A stretch of 64,000 nucleotides of DNA from Amycolatopsis iheyensis (GTDB lineage Bacteria; Actinomycetota; Actinomycetes; Mycobacteriales; Pseudonocardiaceae): positions 232,002 to 296,001 of the forward strand of contig NZ_JAMXQV010000013.1 in NCBI RefSeq assembly GCF_024703995.1, written 5' to 3'. Below, one piece after another: positions 13,013 to 22,122 of this stretch. Below the pieces are notes generated by a model. That model worked only from the letters and a program-made list of their open reading frames with translations, had not been told where the DNA came from and did no database searches. The position numbers and the translations under genes are program-made. Each line of letters starts with the position of its first letter. Within the stretch, counting starts at the first letter, position 1.

Positions 13013-13644
13013 TCGCCGCCTCCGGGGGACGTCACGACCATGCGGACCGGCGTCGGGTCGAAGCCGTTGCAGGGGTTGTTGATCTGCGGGCAGTTCGACA
13101 CGAGCACGAGGACGTCGGTCTCGGCGCGCAGCCGGACTTCCAGGCCCGGCGCGGAGATCCCGTCGACGATGCCGAGTGTGCCGTCCGCTTCGACCGGCAC
13201 GTTCATGTACCAGTTGACGTTGCTGACCAGGTCGCGCTTGCCCAGTCCCCACTTCGCGCCCTCGAGGAGGAAGTTCTCGACACAGGCGTGCTGGAACCGG
13301 GTGTGCTGGCCGTAGCGGAGGCTGTTGGACTCCTTGCTGCACGCGCCGCCGAGTGTGTCGTGGCGGCCGCAGGTGTCGGCGACCACGGTCAGCAGCGGCG
13401 CGCCCTCCTGGGTGCGCAGGATGCTGCCCGTGGTGAGGAAGATGCTGCGCTGCGCGGCGATCGTCGCCGCGGCGCTGTAGCGCTTGGCCGTGTCCTTCGC
13501 GTCGTAACAGAGGAAGTCGACGGCCTGGTTGCCGCCGAGGTCGATGATCGCCAGCTCGCTGCCGCGCTTCAGGACGGTCGAGAACGGCGCCCGCGCGGGC
13601 ACGTCGAAGGTCAGCTCCAGTTCGGACTGGTAGGCCGTGCTCAT
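13009..13644 (-). CDS. cgdA: urea carboxylase-associated protein 1 (DUF1989), probable carboxyguanidine deiminase subunit
   Basis: 211 residues of the DUF1989 family. The metal/active-site signature is ADTCGRHD, with NQAVDFLCYD earlier. In characterised guanidine-degrading bacteria two such proteins form carboxyguanidine deiminase (CgdAB), which turns carboxyguanidine into allophanate. It overlaps both neighbours by 4 nt (ATGA at 13641, GTGA at 13009). Which of the two paralogues is CgdA and which CgdB is assigned only by position. Confidence 0.8.
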
Positions 13645-14474
13645 GCGATCCCCCGGGCGCTCAGGTAGTCGGCGGTGTTCTCGAAGGCCCGCCGGGTCTC
13701 CGGCGAGTGCGTCCACTCCGGACTGTCCGGAGTGGATGGCTGGTCGCGCCAGGCGAGGACTTCGAGGTTGGTCACGGTGTAGTCCGGCCGCGGGTCGACC
13801 GGGTGCGGCACGTTGGCGACGAGCACGATCGAGGGCAGCTCGAGCCGCAGGTCGACGGACTTCCCGGCGCCCGCGGAGCCGGCGAAGTCGAGGCCGCCTT
13901 CGGGCTGGACCCGCACGCCCTGGAAGAACGACAGGCTCGGCGGCAGGTCCCGTGGCCCGAGGCCGTGCTTGGCCGCGGCCAAGGTGAACAGCGGCAGCCC
14001 GGCGGGGGAGTGGCCCTGCGGAGCGCCGTCGCCGTAGCGCTCGGTGTTCGCGTCCACAGTGGACGTCCCGCACAGCGCGTCGTGGCGCCCGCTGGAGTCC
14101 GCGACGATCGTGGCGAGCACGCGGCCCTGGTCCGACAGCAACGCCACCTTCTCGCCGAGGTAGGCGTTCCACTGCACCTTCACGGTGTCCGCGACGTTGA
14201 GCCGCTCCCAGGGCTGGTCCGCGTTGAACAGCAGCACGTGCGCGCAGGCGTCGCCCTCGACGTCGGTGAGCCGCAGCCGGGTGCCGCGGGCGAGCACCTT
14301 GTGCGTGTACCCGCCCCCGGCGACGGTCTCGGCCCAGGTCAGCGCCTCGCGGGTGACGCCGGGCGGCGGTGCCGGCCACGTGCTCGCCGGGATCGACGGC
14401 ATGGTTTCGACCACGGTGCCGGCCTGGGCCCGGGCGTGGTCGCGGGCGCCGTAGGGGGTGGCGGTGGTGCTCAT
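13641..14474 (-). CDS. cgdB: urea carboxylase-associated protein 2 (DUF1989), probable carboxyguanidine deiminase subunit
   Basis: 277 residues, the longer DUF1989 paralogue, with ADSSGRHDALCGTS as the equivalent of the paralogue's CGRHD motif and VEGDACAHVLLFN before it. It is the first gene of the operon. GAGGAC lies ahead of the ATG inside an ACGTC/GACGT inverted repeat (about 14478-14496) that could affect initiation. A TetR gene is divergent across 238 bp. No transporter genes are in the operon. Confidence 0.8.
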   Translation of the reverse strand: MSTTATPYGARDHARAQAGTVVETMPSIPASTWPAPPPGVTREALTWAETVAGGGYTHKVLARGTRLRLTDVEGDACAHVLLFNADQPWERLNVADTVKVQWNAYLGEKVALLSDQGRVLATIVADSSGRHDALCGTSTVDANTERYGDGAPQGHSPAGLPLFTLAAAKHGLGPRDLPPSLSFFQGVRVQPEGGLDFAGSAGAGKSVDLRLELPSIVLVANVPHPVDPRPDYTVTNLEVLAWRDQPSTPDSPEWTHSPETRRAFENTADYLSARGIA

Positions 14475-14712
14475 GGACGTCCTCTCTCAGACGTGGATGA
14501 GGGCGGGAGCGGAGCGCAGCCGCCGCACTCTACCGGCAAGAACGGGGGTCGGGAGTAGCGCTGACCGGGTGGAATGTGGATCACCGACCACCGGGACGAC
14601 CGTTTTCTGTCGCCGGACCGAAATTAGGGTGCGGGTGAGTCGGGCGGATTCCGCGGGCGTTTCCGCCTCGTGAACGGCGACAGCCGGGCCCGGGACTGGC
14701 AAGATCATCGCC

Positions 14713-15375
14713 GTGGTCAAAGGGGCGGGGGTCGGGAGGCCCAGGGCGAGCGGCGCGGCGGCGAACCGGCCGGACGCGCGTCAGGCAGTGCTGGACGCGG
14801 CGGGGGAGCTGTTCACCGGAGCCGGCTACGCGGCGACGACGACCCGCGCGATCGCCGAACGCGCGGGGCTGCGCCAGGCGTCGCTGTACTACCACTTCCC
14901 GGCGAAGGAAGACATCCTGGCGGCGTTGCTCGCCGAGACGGTCCGCCCGTCGCTGGACGTGGCGGCCCGCCTGGTGGCGGGTTCGGCTGCGGCGGCGGTC
15001 CGGTTGTGGGCGCTGGCGTACGCGGACATCGGGTTGCTGGGCGGAGCCCGCCACAACCTGGGCGCGCTGTACCTGCTGCCGGAGGTCGCCTCGCCGAACC
15101 TCGCCCGGTTCCGGGCCGAGCGCGCGGACCTGAAGGCGGCTTACGGCCGGCTGGTGGCGGCGTCGGGAATCGCGGCGTCGGCCGCGGGGATCAGGACGGA
15201 TCTGGTGTTCGGGTTGGTGGAGAGCATCGCGGTGATCCGCCGCGACGACCCGGGACTGGACGTCGAGGCCCACGTCCGCGAGGGCGCGGACGGCGTCGTC
15301 CGGCTCGTGGCGGTGGAGCCTTCGGAGGCGCTGCGGAACGAGGCACACGCACTTTTGGCATCGCTCACGGACTAG
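14713..15375 (+). CDS. TetR-family transcriptional regulator
   Basis: 220 residues with an N-terminal TetR helix-turn-helix (about 22-68: AVLDAAGELFTGAGY, TTRAIAERAGLRQASLYYHF). The C-terminal ligand domain is unassigned. It starts at GTG 14713, divergent from the guanidine/urea operon, so repression of that operon is the likely role (inference from position). Its stop runs directly into a long inverted repeat. Confidence 0.85.
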   Translation: MVKGAGVGRPRASGAAANRPDARQAVLDAAGELFTGAGYAATTTRAIAERAGLRQASLYYHFPAKEDILAALLAETVRPSLDVAARLVAGSAAAAVRLWALAYADIGLLGGARHNLGALYLLPEVASPNLARFRAERADLKAAYGRLVAASGIAASAAGIRTDLVFGLVESIAVIRRDDPGLDVEAHVREGADGVVRLVAVEPSEALRNEAHALLASLTD

Positions 15376-15460
15376 CGCCCCAATGTGGCCTTGGTTGCGT
15401 CAGACGCACCGAAGGCCACATTGGGTGCGTTGGACGCACCGAAGGCCACATTGGGGCGCT
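15374..15460. repeat. inverted repeat with a third internal copy, likely bidirectional terminator
   Basis: AGCGCCCCAATGTGGCCTT (15374-15392) is perfectly complementary to 15442-15460. A third copy of the 14-base core AAGGCCACATTGGG lies at 15412-15425, flanked by two copies of GACGCACCG (about 15403 and 15433). The element starts inside the stop of the TetR gene and ends 9 bp from the stop of the convergent RNase D gene. Confidence 0.75.
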
Positions 15461-15469
15461 GGCGAGCCG

Positions 15470-16723
15470 TCAGGAAGCCGTGGTCTGGAGAGCTTTGCTC
15501 AGTGCCGTGACCGTCAGCTCCACCTGCCACGGCCGGGCGCCGCCCGCCCGCAGCACCGTCGCCACCGCTTCTTCGTCCGTCTCCGCCGGGGGCCGCCAGC
15601 AGGTGCGCCGCACCAGGTCCGGCAGCAGCAGGTTCTCCACCGGCAGCCGGCGGTCCTCCGCGATCGCCGTCAGGGCCGCGCGGGCCGCCGACAGGCGAGC
15701 CGCCGCGTCCGGGTCCTTGTCCGCCCAGCGGTTCACCGGGGGCGGGCCGTCCGTCGCCTGGGACGGGGACGGCAGCTCCGACGCCGGGAGCGCGCGGGCC
15801 GCCTGCAGGTGCCGCAGCCAGCTCGCCGTGTACTTGCGCTGGACCCGCCCGCTGAACACCGGGAGCGCCTGCAGGTCCTCCACCGTCTTCGGGTCCGCCG
15901 TGACGGCGTTGATGATCGCGCTGTCGGGCAGGATGCGGCTCGGCGCGCGGTCGCGCTTGCGGGCCAGCTCGTCGCGGGCCTGCCACAGCTCGCGGACCGC
16001 CGCCAGCCCCCGCGGGTTGCGGATCTTGTGCACACCCGACGTCCGGCGCCACGGCTCGGCGCGCGGGGCGGGCGGCGGGGCCAGCCGCACGTTTTCGAAC
16101 TCCTGCTGCGCCCACTCCAGCTTGCCCTGGGCGCCCAGCTCCGCTTCCAGCTTTTCCCGCAGCTGGACGAGCAGCTCGACGTCGAGGGCGGCGTAGTTCA
16201 GCCAGTCGACCGGCAGCGGCCGCTTCGACCAGTCCGCCGCGCTGTGCCCCTTCTCGAGGGTGTAGCCGAGCAACAGCTCGACGAGGGTCCCCAGCGCCAC
16301 GCGTTCGTAGCCCGCCAGCCGGCCGGCCAGCTCGGTGTCGAACAGCGCCGCCGGGCGCAGGTCCAGCTCGGCGAGGCAGGGGAGGTCCTGGGAGGCGGCG
16401 TGCAGCACCCACTCCAGGTCGTTGAGGACGTCGCGCAGCGGCTGGAGGTCTTCGGCCAGTGCGATCGGGTCGATCAGCACCGTGCCGGAACCCTCGCGGC
16501 GCAGCTGCACGAGGTAGGCCTTGGGCCAGTACCGGTAGCCGGACGCTCGTTCGGTGTCGACGGCGACCGCGCCGGTGCCCGCGGCGAGTCTCGCGCACGC
16601 TTCGGCGAGCGCGTGTGAATCGGTGATCACCGGGGGCGTGCCCTCGGCGGGTTCGCGTAGCAGCACTGGGCCGCCCGTGGACTCGATCTCCATCCCGGTG
16701 TCCTCGGCCTCTGTGCTTCCCAT
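15470..16723 (-). CDS. rnd: ribonuclease D
   Basis: 417 residues. The DEDDy exonuclease motifs are present: Exo I VDTE, Exo II LHAASQDL and Exo III YAALDVELL. An HRDC domain follows (about residues 215-290) and a second helical domain ends the protein. It is a 3'-5' exoribonuclease for structured RNA maturation. It is convergent with the TetR gene and lies downstream of the response regulator. Confidence 0.92.
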   Translation of the reverse strand: MGSTEAEDTGMEIESTGGPVLLREPAEGTPPVITDSHALAEACARLAAGTGAVAVDTERASGYRYWPKAYLVQLRREGSGTVLIDPIALAEDLQPLRDVLNDLEWVLHAASQDLPCLAELDLRPAALFDTELAGRLAGYERVALGTLVELLLGYTLEKGHSAADWSKRPLPVDWLNYAALDVELLVQLREKLEAELGAQGKLEWAQQEFENVRLAPPPAPRAEPWRRTSGVHKIRNPRGLAAVRELWQARDELARKRDRAPSRILPDSAIINAVTADPKTVEDLQALPVFSGRVQRKYTASWLRHLQAARALPASELPSPSQATDGPPPVNRWADKDPDAAARLSAARAALTAIAEDRRLPVENLLLPDLVRRTCWRPPAETDEEAVATVLRAGGARPWQVELTVTALSKALQTTAS

Positions 16724-16791
16724 AACCGACGACCCTACGGGACGGGCGTACCGCGCCTGGTCCGCCCGCCCCGCAGGGAGGTTCGTCTGCG

Positions 16792-17508
16792 TCAGCGGAT
16801 GACGCCGGCCCGCATGGCCAGCGCAACCATCTGAGCCCGGTCGCCCGTGCCGAGCTTGCGCCCGATCCGGGACAGGTGGGACTTGACGGTGAGAGCGGAG
16901 AGCGAAAGCTCCTCGCCGATCTCCTTGTTGGACTGTCCGTCGGCGACCAGCTGGAGCACCTCCACCTCACGAGCGGACAGCTCGCGCGGGGTGTTGTCGG
17001 TGCCCGCGACGCGGGTCCCGGTGGCCAGCACCGGAGCCACGCTCGGGTCGGCGTAAACGCCGCCTTCGAGCACGCGCCGCACGCCATCGGTCACGACGAC
17101 CGGTGACGCGGACTTCAGCAGGTACGCCTGGGCCCCGGCCTGGAAGGCCGAGCGGACCGCGTACGGGTCGTCCGAGGATGCGAGTACGACCACGCGCGGC
17201 CAGCCGTGGCTACGGAGTTCCGTAACCAGCTCGATGCCGCTGCCGTCCGGCAGTCCGAGATCGAGGATCGCCAGGTCACAAGGCCCAGTGGCCTGTGCTC
17301 GCGCCCTCGCCTCGGCCACCGTGGCGGCCTCGTGGACGGTCCCCGCACCCATCTGTGCGAGTCTTGCTGCGATTGCCTCCCTCAACAGCGGGTGGTCATC
17401 GACCACCAATACCGAAAAAAGCTCTTCCCGCGGGTGCGGAACCATGCTCGCCGGCAAGGCGCCGGCTGGCGTGGATCGGACGGCCTGAGAAATGCCGACG
17501 GTAGCCAC
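16792..17508 (-). CDS. NarL/LuxR-family response regulator
   Basis: 238 residues from GTG 17508, chosen for the GGAGGT 6 nt upstream. The receiver domain (about 30-145) has VVDDHP acidic residues, phospho-acceptor Asp in ILDLGLPDG and conserved Lys in YLLKSASP. The LuxR helix-turn-helix follows (SAREVEVLQLVADGQSNKEIG, TVKSHLSRI). No histidine kinase is adjacent, so it may be an orphan. Upstream is an unusually long non-coding region. Confidence 0.88.
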   Translation of the reverse strand: MATVGISQAVRSTPAGALPASMVPHPREELFSVLVVDDHPLLREAIAARLAQMGAGTVHEAATVAEARARAQATGPCDLAILDLGLPDGSGIELVTELRSHGWPRVVVLASSDDPYAVRSAFQAGAQAYLLKSASPVVVTDGVRRVLEGGVYADPSVAPVLATGTRVAGTDNTPRELSAREVEVLQLVADGQSNKEIGEELSLSALTVKSHLSRIGRKLGTGDRAQMVALAMRAGVIR

Positions 17509-18253
17509 GTCACTACCTCCCTGGAGTCGGTCGTGCCCCCCGACCGGCACCGGGACCTTCGGCCGTTCAGCCGCGCCAGCTTTAGACCGAAAGTGGTGTC
17601 GTCGAAGGCACTGTAGCCGCCCTGAGCCCTTCGCGGGGGGATCGAATGGGTATCTATCTCAAACGAACAGTCACTCAGTGGGTTCGTAGTAACACGATCG
17701 GGCTAGTACACGGCCGGTTGCTAACGGATAGCCCAGCGAACACGATGCAAAGAAGTTACCGGCGTCCAAATGGCCGTGCAGATGAGGTGTGCAGCTTCCG
17801 GTGCGCGTAGTGACCAGGGTCCGGATGGGGGTCTCCGAGGGCCGGAATGTGGCCCCGGCCGGGGCATGATCAACTTCGTGAAACGGCTTCACGCGGGCTT
17901 CCCGGTGGCCGGAACGGTGACTGTCCGTATCCCTGGAGGGGCTCATCCGGCCGCTCGCCGCAAGTTGATCTTGTTGCGGTGCGTGACCACGGCCCGTCAC
18001 GAACGGGGGCATCCGACGGACGTGAAAGGTCCTCAGGAACGCTGTGAGTGGTCCGCCGGGGTCCGTGGTTGTCCGGACCATTTCCGACGCCCAGCGGAGC
18101 GCTCAGGCGGCCGACTGGGCGGTCCCGTTGGTTTGGACGGCGTTCAGCGGACGTGAATTTTGCTCACATCCGCACAAGGTGGTGATCCGGGACCCGGCCG
18201 GCCGGCGTCGCCGTTACCGATCCGTTGCCGATGATCGCCCGGACGGCCGCGGG
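17509..18253. other. 745-bp non-coding region with several inverted repeats
   Basis: No frame here has the G/C third-position bias of the neighbours, and base composition is visibly less GC-rich. It contains the perfect palindrome GCCCCGGCCGGGGC (17852-17865), GATCAACTT/AAGTTGATC (17868-17876 and 17962-17970), and CGTGAC/GTCACG near 17982-18001. It must hold the promoter and 5' leader of the response regulator. It could also encode a structured RNA. I recognise no known RNA family. Confidence 0.5.
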
Positions 18254-18817
18254 TCAGGAGCTCTGACGCTGCCCGAAGAGCGTCACGCCGACCGGCGGCA
18301 GGCCCACGACGCTCGCCATCACCTGGCAGAACGCCTGGCCGTGCGGCAGCAGCCCGGCGTCGGACGGCGTCCAGGACGCGCGCAGCTCCAGGTCGTCGGT
18401 GCGGGCCGGGCCCGAGATGTCGCCGAACCGCGCCGACGACGTCTCCGTGACCGTGCCGCCCAGCGCCGTCCAGCTCGCGCCGGACACCTCGAGCGCGTCG
18501 GTCAGCCAGGACCAGCCCACTGCCGGCAGAAACGGGTCCGTCGCCAGCTCGCGGTCCAGCTCCGCGCGCACGTACATGACCAGCCGCAGCACGCCGTCCC
18601 AGCCTTCCTGGCCGTCCGGGTCGTGCAGCAGGACCAGCCGGCCCGAGGCCAGCACGTCCGCGGGCCCGGAGACCTCGCAGCTGACCGCGTACGACCACGG
18701 CGCGAGCCGCTGCGGCGCCCGCATCGGCTCCAGCAGCACCTCCCGGCGGGGCCGGACGGACTGCAGCGCCACAACTGCTTCACGGAAGAGTTCGGGCACT
18801 GGCGTCATCGCGGTCAC
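18254..18817 (-). CDS. DUF3000 family protein
   Basis: 187 residues matching the actinobacterial DUF3000 family (APWSYAVSCEV, HDPDGQEGWDG, PFLPAVGWSWL), usually encoded next to hemE and rnd. The function is unknown and no catalytic motif or membrane segment is visible. GTG 18817 is preceded at 6 nt by TAAAGT (18824-18829, minus strand), consistent with a leaderless mRNA. ATG 18808 is an alternative. Confidence 0.85.
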   Translation of the reverse strand: MTAMTPVPELFREAVVALQSVRPRREVLLEPMRAPQRLAPWSYAVSCEVSGPADVLASGRLVLLHDPDGQEGWDGVLRLVMYVRAELDRELATDPFLPAVGWSWLTDALEVSGASWTALGGTVTETSSARFGDISGPARTDDLELRASWTPSDAGLLPHGQAFCQVMASVVGLPPVGVTLFGQRQSS

Positions 18818-18823
18818 GCTTCG

Positions 18824-18829
18824 ACTTTA
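18824..18829 (-). promoter_or_regulatory. -10 box of DUF3000 gene (leaderless)
   Basis: TAAAGT on the minus strand, followed by 6 nt and the GTG start. Confidence 0.5.
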
Positions 18830-18905
18830 GGGCGGCCACGCCCCGTTGCGGGCGCAGGCGCGCCGAGAGAACGGTCGTCCCGGGCTCGTGGCACGATTGA
18901 CGGCG

Positions 18906-19976
18906 ATGTCATCGACCACGCCCCTGCCGCGGCAAGCCGCCCCGTCCGGCCGCCGCGAGCTGCCCGAAGCCCCGTTCCTGGCCGCCGCGCGCGGCGAACG
19001 CCCGGCCCGCACGCCCGTCTGGTTCATGCGCCAGGCCGGCCGCTCGCTGCCCGAGTACCGCGCGCTGCGCGAGGGCGTCCCGATGCTCGACGCCTGCTTC
19101 GACCCCGAGATGCTCGCCGAGATCACGCTGCAGCCGGTGCGCCGGCACGGCGTCGACGCGGCCATCCTCTTCAGCGACATCGTCGTGCCGCTGAAGGCCG
19201 CCGGGGTCGACATCGACATCGTCCCCGGCACCGGCCCGGTGGTCGCGGCGCCGATCCGCGACCTCGCCGCCGTGAAGGCGCTGCCCGAGCTGGCGACCGC
19301 CCAGGTCGAGCCGATCGCCGACGGCGTCAAGCTGCTGGTCGAGCGCCTCGGCCAGACGCCGCTGATCGGCTTCGCCGGCGCGCCGTTCACGCTGGCCAGC
19401 TACCTCATCGAGGGCGGGCCGAGCCGCAACCACGAGCACACCAAGGCGCTGATGCACTCGTCGCCGCAGCTCTGGCACGAGCTGGCCGGGCGGCTCGCCG
19501 ACATCGCGCTGACGTTCCTGCGCGCGCAGCTCGACGCGGGCGTCGACGCCATCCAGCTGTTCGACTCCTGGGCCGGCGCGTTGTCCGAGCGGGACTACCG
19601 CGAGTTCGTCCTGCCGCACTCGGCCAAGGTCCTCGACGGCGTCGCCGCCTACGGCGTGCCGCGCATCCACTTCGGCGTCGGCACCGGCGAACTGCTGCCG
19701 GCGATGCGCGACGCGGGCGCGGACGTCGTCGGCGTCGACTGGCGCATCCCCCTGGACGAAGCGGTGCGGCGCCTCGGCGGCAAGGCCGTGGTGCAGGGCA
19801 ACCTCGACCCGGCGCTGCTGTACGCGGATTGGCCGGTCCTCGAAGCCGCGGTCCGCCGGATCGTCGAAGAAGGCCGCGCGGCCGACGGCCACATCTTCAA
19901 CCTCGGCCACGGCGTGCTGCCGGGCGTCGACCCGGACGTGCTGACCCGCGTGGTCGGGCTGGTGCACGAGCTGTGA
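18906..19976 (+). CDS. hemE: uroporphyrinogen decarboxylase
   Basis: 356 residues with the signature FMRQAGRSLPEYR near the N-terminus, catalytic Asp region ILFSDIVVPL, GFAGAPFTLASYLIEGG and the C-terminal NLGHGVLPG. It removes four carboxylates from uroporphyrinogen III to give coproporphyrinogen III. ATG 18906 matches the family length. It is the first gene of hemE-cgoX-chdC. The next gene's GTG overlaps its stop (GTGA, 19973-19976). Confidence 0.96.
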   Translation: MSSTTPLPRQAAPSGRRELPEAPFLAAARGERPARTPVWFMRQAGRSLPEYRALREGVPMLDACFDPEMLAEITLQPVRRHGVDAAILFSDIVVPLKAAGVDIDIVPGTGPVVAAPIRDLAAVKALPELATAQVEPIADGVKLLVERLGQTPLIGFAGAPFTLASYLIEGGPSRNHEHTKALMHSSPQLWHELAGRLADIALTFLRAQLDAGVDAIQLFDSWAGALSERDYREFVLPHSAKVLDGVAAYGVPRIHFGVGTGELLPAMRDAGADVVGVDWRIPLDEAVRRLGGKAVVQGNLDPALLYADWPVLEAAVRRIVEEGRAADGHIFNLGHGVLPGVDPDVLTRVVGLVHEL

Positions 19977-21373
19977 AGCGCGTCGCCGTCGTCGGCGGGG
20001 GCGTGTCCGGGCTGACCGCGGCGTACCGGCTGCGGCGGCTGCTCGGCGACAGCGCCGAGATCGTCGTGTTCGAGAAGACGAAGACACCGGGCGGCAAGCT
20101 GCGCACGGCCGAGCTGGCCGGCGTCCCCTACGACGTCGGCGCGGAAGCCTTCCTCGTCCGCCGCCCCGAGATGCTCGCGCTGGTCCGGGAGCTGGGGCTC
20201 GACGTCGTCAACCCGACCAAGGCGCGCGCGAAGATCCACGCCGGCGGCGGTGTCACCGGCCTGCCGCCGGGCACCGTCATGGGCGTTCCGGCGTCGGCCG
20301 AGTCCGTGGCCGGGGTGCTGTCGGACGCCGGACGCCGGGCCGTCGAAGCCGAGACCTCGCTGCCGGAACTGCGGCTGCCGAGCGGGGACCTGCCGCTCGG
20401 GCCGCTGCTGCGCGAGCGGTTCGGCGACGAGCTGGTCGACCGGCTCGTCGACCCGCTGCTCGGCGGCGTCTACGCGGGCGGGGCCGACGGCCTCGGCCTG
20501 CGGGCGACCATGCCCGGCCTGGCCGCCGCGGTCGCCGCGGGCGCCGGTTCGCTGACCGCGGCCGCGCAGGCGCAACTGCCGGCGAACCCGTCGTCAGCGC
20601 CGGTGTTCGGCACCGTCCCCGGCGGCCTGGGCACGGTGATCGACCGGCTCACCGAACTGTCCGGCGCCGAGCTGCGCACCGGGCTCCCCGTCTGCGACGT
20701 CGAACGGCACGGCACGGGCTGGCGGCTGCGGATCGGCGCCGCGCCGACCGCCCACGCGCCCGCGGACAACACGGTCGAAGCCGACGCGGTGGTCCTCGCG
20801 GTGCCCGCGCCCTCGGCCCGGCGGCTGCTGGCGGAGCTGGTGCCCGCGGCGTCGGCGGCGTTCGGCGAGGTCGAGCTGGCGTCGATGGCCGTGGTGGCGC
20901 TGGCCCTGCCGCCCGGCACCCGGCTGCCCGAGGCGTCCGGGATCCTCATCGGGCACGGCGAACGGGACGCTTCGGGCGTTCCGTACGCGGCGAAGGCGTT
21001 TACGTTCTCTTCGCGCAAGTGGGCGCACTTCGGGACCGGCCCGGTGCTGGTCCGCGGGTCGGTCGGCCGCTTCGGCGAGCCGGGCCCGCTGCAGGTCGAC
21101 GACGTCGAGCTGGTCCGGGTGGTCCGCGACGACCTCGCGCGGCTGACCGGGATCACGGCCGCGCCGATCGAGACGCTGGTGACGCGCTGGGGCGGCGGGC
21201 TGCCGCAGTACGGCACCGGGCACCTCGAGCGCGTCGAGCGGATCGAGAAGGCGATCGCCGAGGTGCCGGGGCTCGCGGTGGCGGGCGCGACGCTGCACGG
21301 CGTCGGGCTGCCCGCCTGCGTGGCGACCGCGGAGGCGGCCGCACACCGGATCGCCGCGCACCTCTCTTCGTGA
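19973..21373 (+). CDS. cgoX: coproporphyrinogen III oxidase / protoporphyrinogen oxidase (HemY/CgoX type)
   Basis: 466 residues. FAD dinucleotide site VAVVGGGVSGLTAAYRL lies at the N-terminus, with the GG doublet in PGGKLRT. The C-terminal FAD loop is GLAVAGATLHGVGLPACV. In actinobacteria this oxygen-dependent flavoenzyme makes coproporphyrin III in the coproporphyrin-dependent haem route. It is translationally coupled to hemE. Confidence 0.93.
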   Translation: MKRVAVVGGGVSGLTAAYRLRRLLGDSAEIVVFEKTKTPGGKLRTAELAGVPYDVGAEAFLVRRPEMLALVRELGLDVVNPTKARAKIHAGGGVTGLPPGTVMGVPASAESVAGVLSDAGRRAVEAETSLPELRLPSGDLPLGPLLRERFGDELVDRLVDPLLGGVYAGGADGLGLRATMPGLAAAVAAGAGSLTAAAQAQLPANPSSAPVFGTVPGGLGTVIDRLTELSGAELRTGLPVCDVERHGTGWRLRIGAAPTAHAPADNTVEADAVVLAVPAPSARRLLAELVPAASAAFGEVELASMAVVALALPPGTRLPEASGILIGHGERDASGVPYAAKAFTFSSRKWAHFGTGPVLVRGSVGRFGEPGPLQVDDVELVRVVRDDLARLTGITAAPIETLVTRWGGGLPQYGTGHLERVERIEKAIAEVPGLAVAGATLHGVGLPACVATAEAAAHRIAAHLSS

Positions 21374-21429
21374 GTGCTCTCACGCGACCCGTGGCAGCGG
21401 TCGCGTGGTCGCGGTGACAGAATCGAAGC

Positions 21430-22122
21430 ATGGCGCGGGTCAACTACAACGAGCTCAACGACACCATCCGCTACACCACCTGGTCGGTCTTCCGGATCGA
21501 GCCCGGCCGGCTGGGCGAGGACCGCGGAGCCGCGGGCCGGGAGACGGCGGAGTTCTTCGACGGTCTCGAGGCCAAGGGCGTCGTCGTCCGGGGTGTCTAC
21601 GACGTCTCCGCGCTGCGGGCCGACGCCGACTTCATGATCTGGTGGCACGCCGAGGAGATCGAGCAGGTCCAGGCCGCGTACTCCGCGTTCCGCCGGACGC
21701 CGCTCGGCCGCGCGTCGACGCCGGTCTGGAGCCAGACCGCGCTGCACCGGCCCGCCGAGTTCAACAAGAGCCACATCCCGGCCTTCCTCGCCGGGGAAGA
21801 GGCGCGCAAGTTCATCTGCGTCTACCCGTTCGTGCGGTCCTACGAGTGGTACCTGCTGCCGGACGCCGACCGCCGCAAGATGCTCGCCGACCACGGCAAG
21901 GAAGCCCGCGACTACCCGGACGTGCGCGCCAACACCGTCGCGTCGTTCGCGCTGGGCGACTACGAGTGGATCCTCGCTTTCGAGGCCGACGAGCTGCACC
22001 GGATCGTCGACCTGATGCGTCACCTGCGCGGCACCGAAGCCCGCCTGCACGTGCGTGAAGAGGTCCCGTTCTACACCGGCACCCGCGTGCCGCCCGCCGA
22101 GCTCGTCGCGGCGCTGCCGTAG
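21430..22122 (+). CDS. chdC: coproheme decarboxylase (chlorite-dismutase family)
   Basis: 230 residues of the HemQ/ChdC type: WSVFRI near the N-terminus, the substrate loop with VYPFVRSYEWYLLP, and RTPLGRAS. It performs peroxide-dependent double decarboxylation of coproheme to haem b. Together with cgoX this shows the coproporphyrin branch; the ferrochelatase (cpfC) is not in this window. CAGAAT lies 6 nt before the ATG, a weak leaderless -10. Confidence 0.94.
   Translation: MARVNYNELNDTIRYTTWSVFRIEPGRLGEDRGAAGRETAEFFDGLEAKGVVVRGVYDVSALRADADFMIWWHAEEIEQVQAAYSAFRRTPLGRASTPVWSQTALHRPAEFNKSHIPAFLAGEEARKFICVYPFVRSYEWYLLPDADRRKMLADHGKEARDYPDVRANTVASFALGDYEWILAFEADELHRIVDLMRHLRGTEARLHVREEVPFYTGTRVPPAELVAALP

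Noticed and set aside
14475..14712. Guanidine-I (ykkC) riboswitch upstream of the guanidine/urea operon
   Set aside because: The conserved stem and joining motifs of that class are not found on the minus strand; only a small ACGTC/GACGT hairpin at the ribosome site is seen.
17671..18156. Open frames of about 130 codons on both strands in the long gap
   Set aside because: No G/C third-position bias, no ribosome site, and compositions unlike real proteins of this genome.
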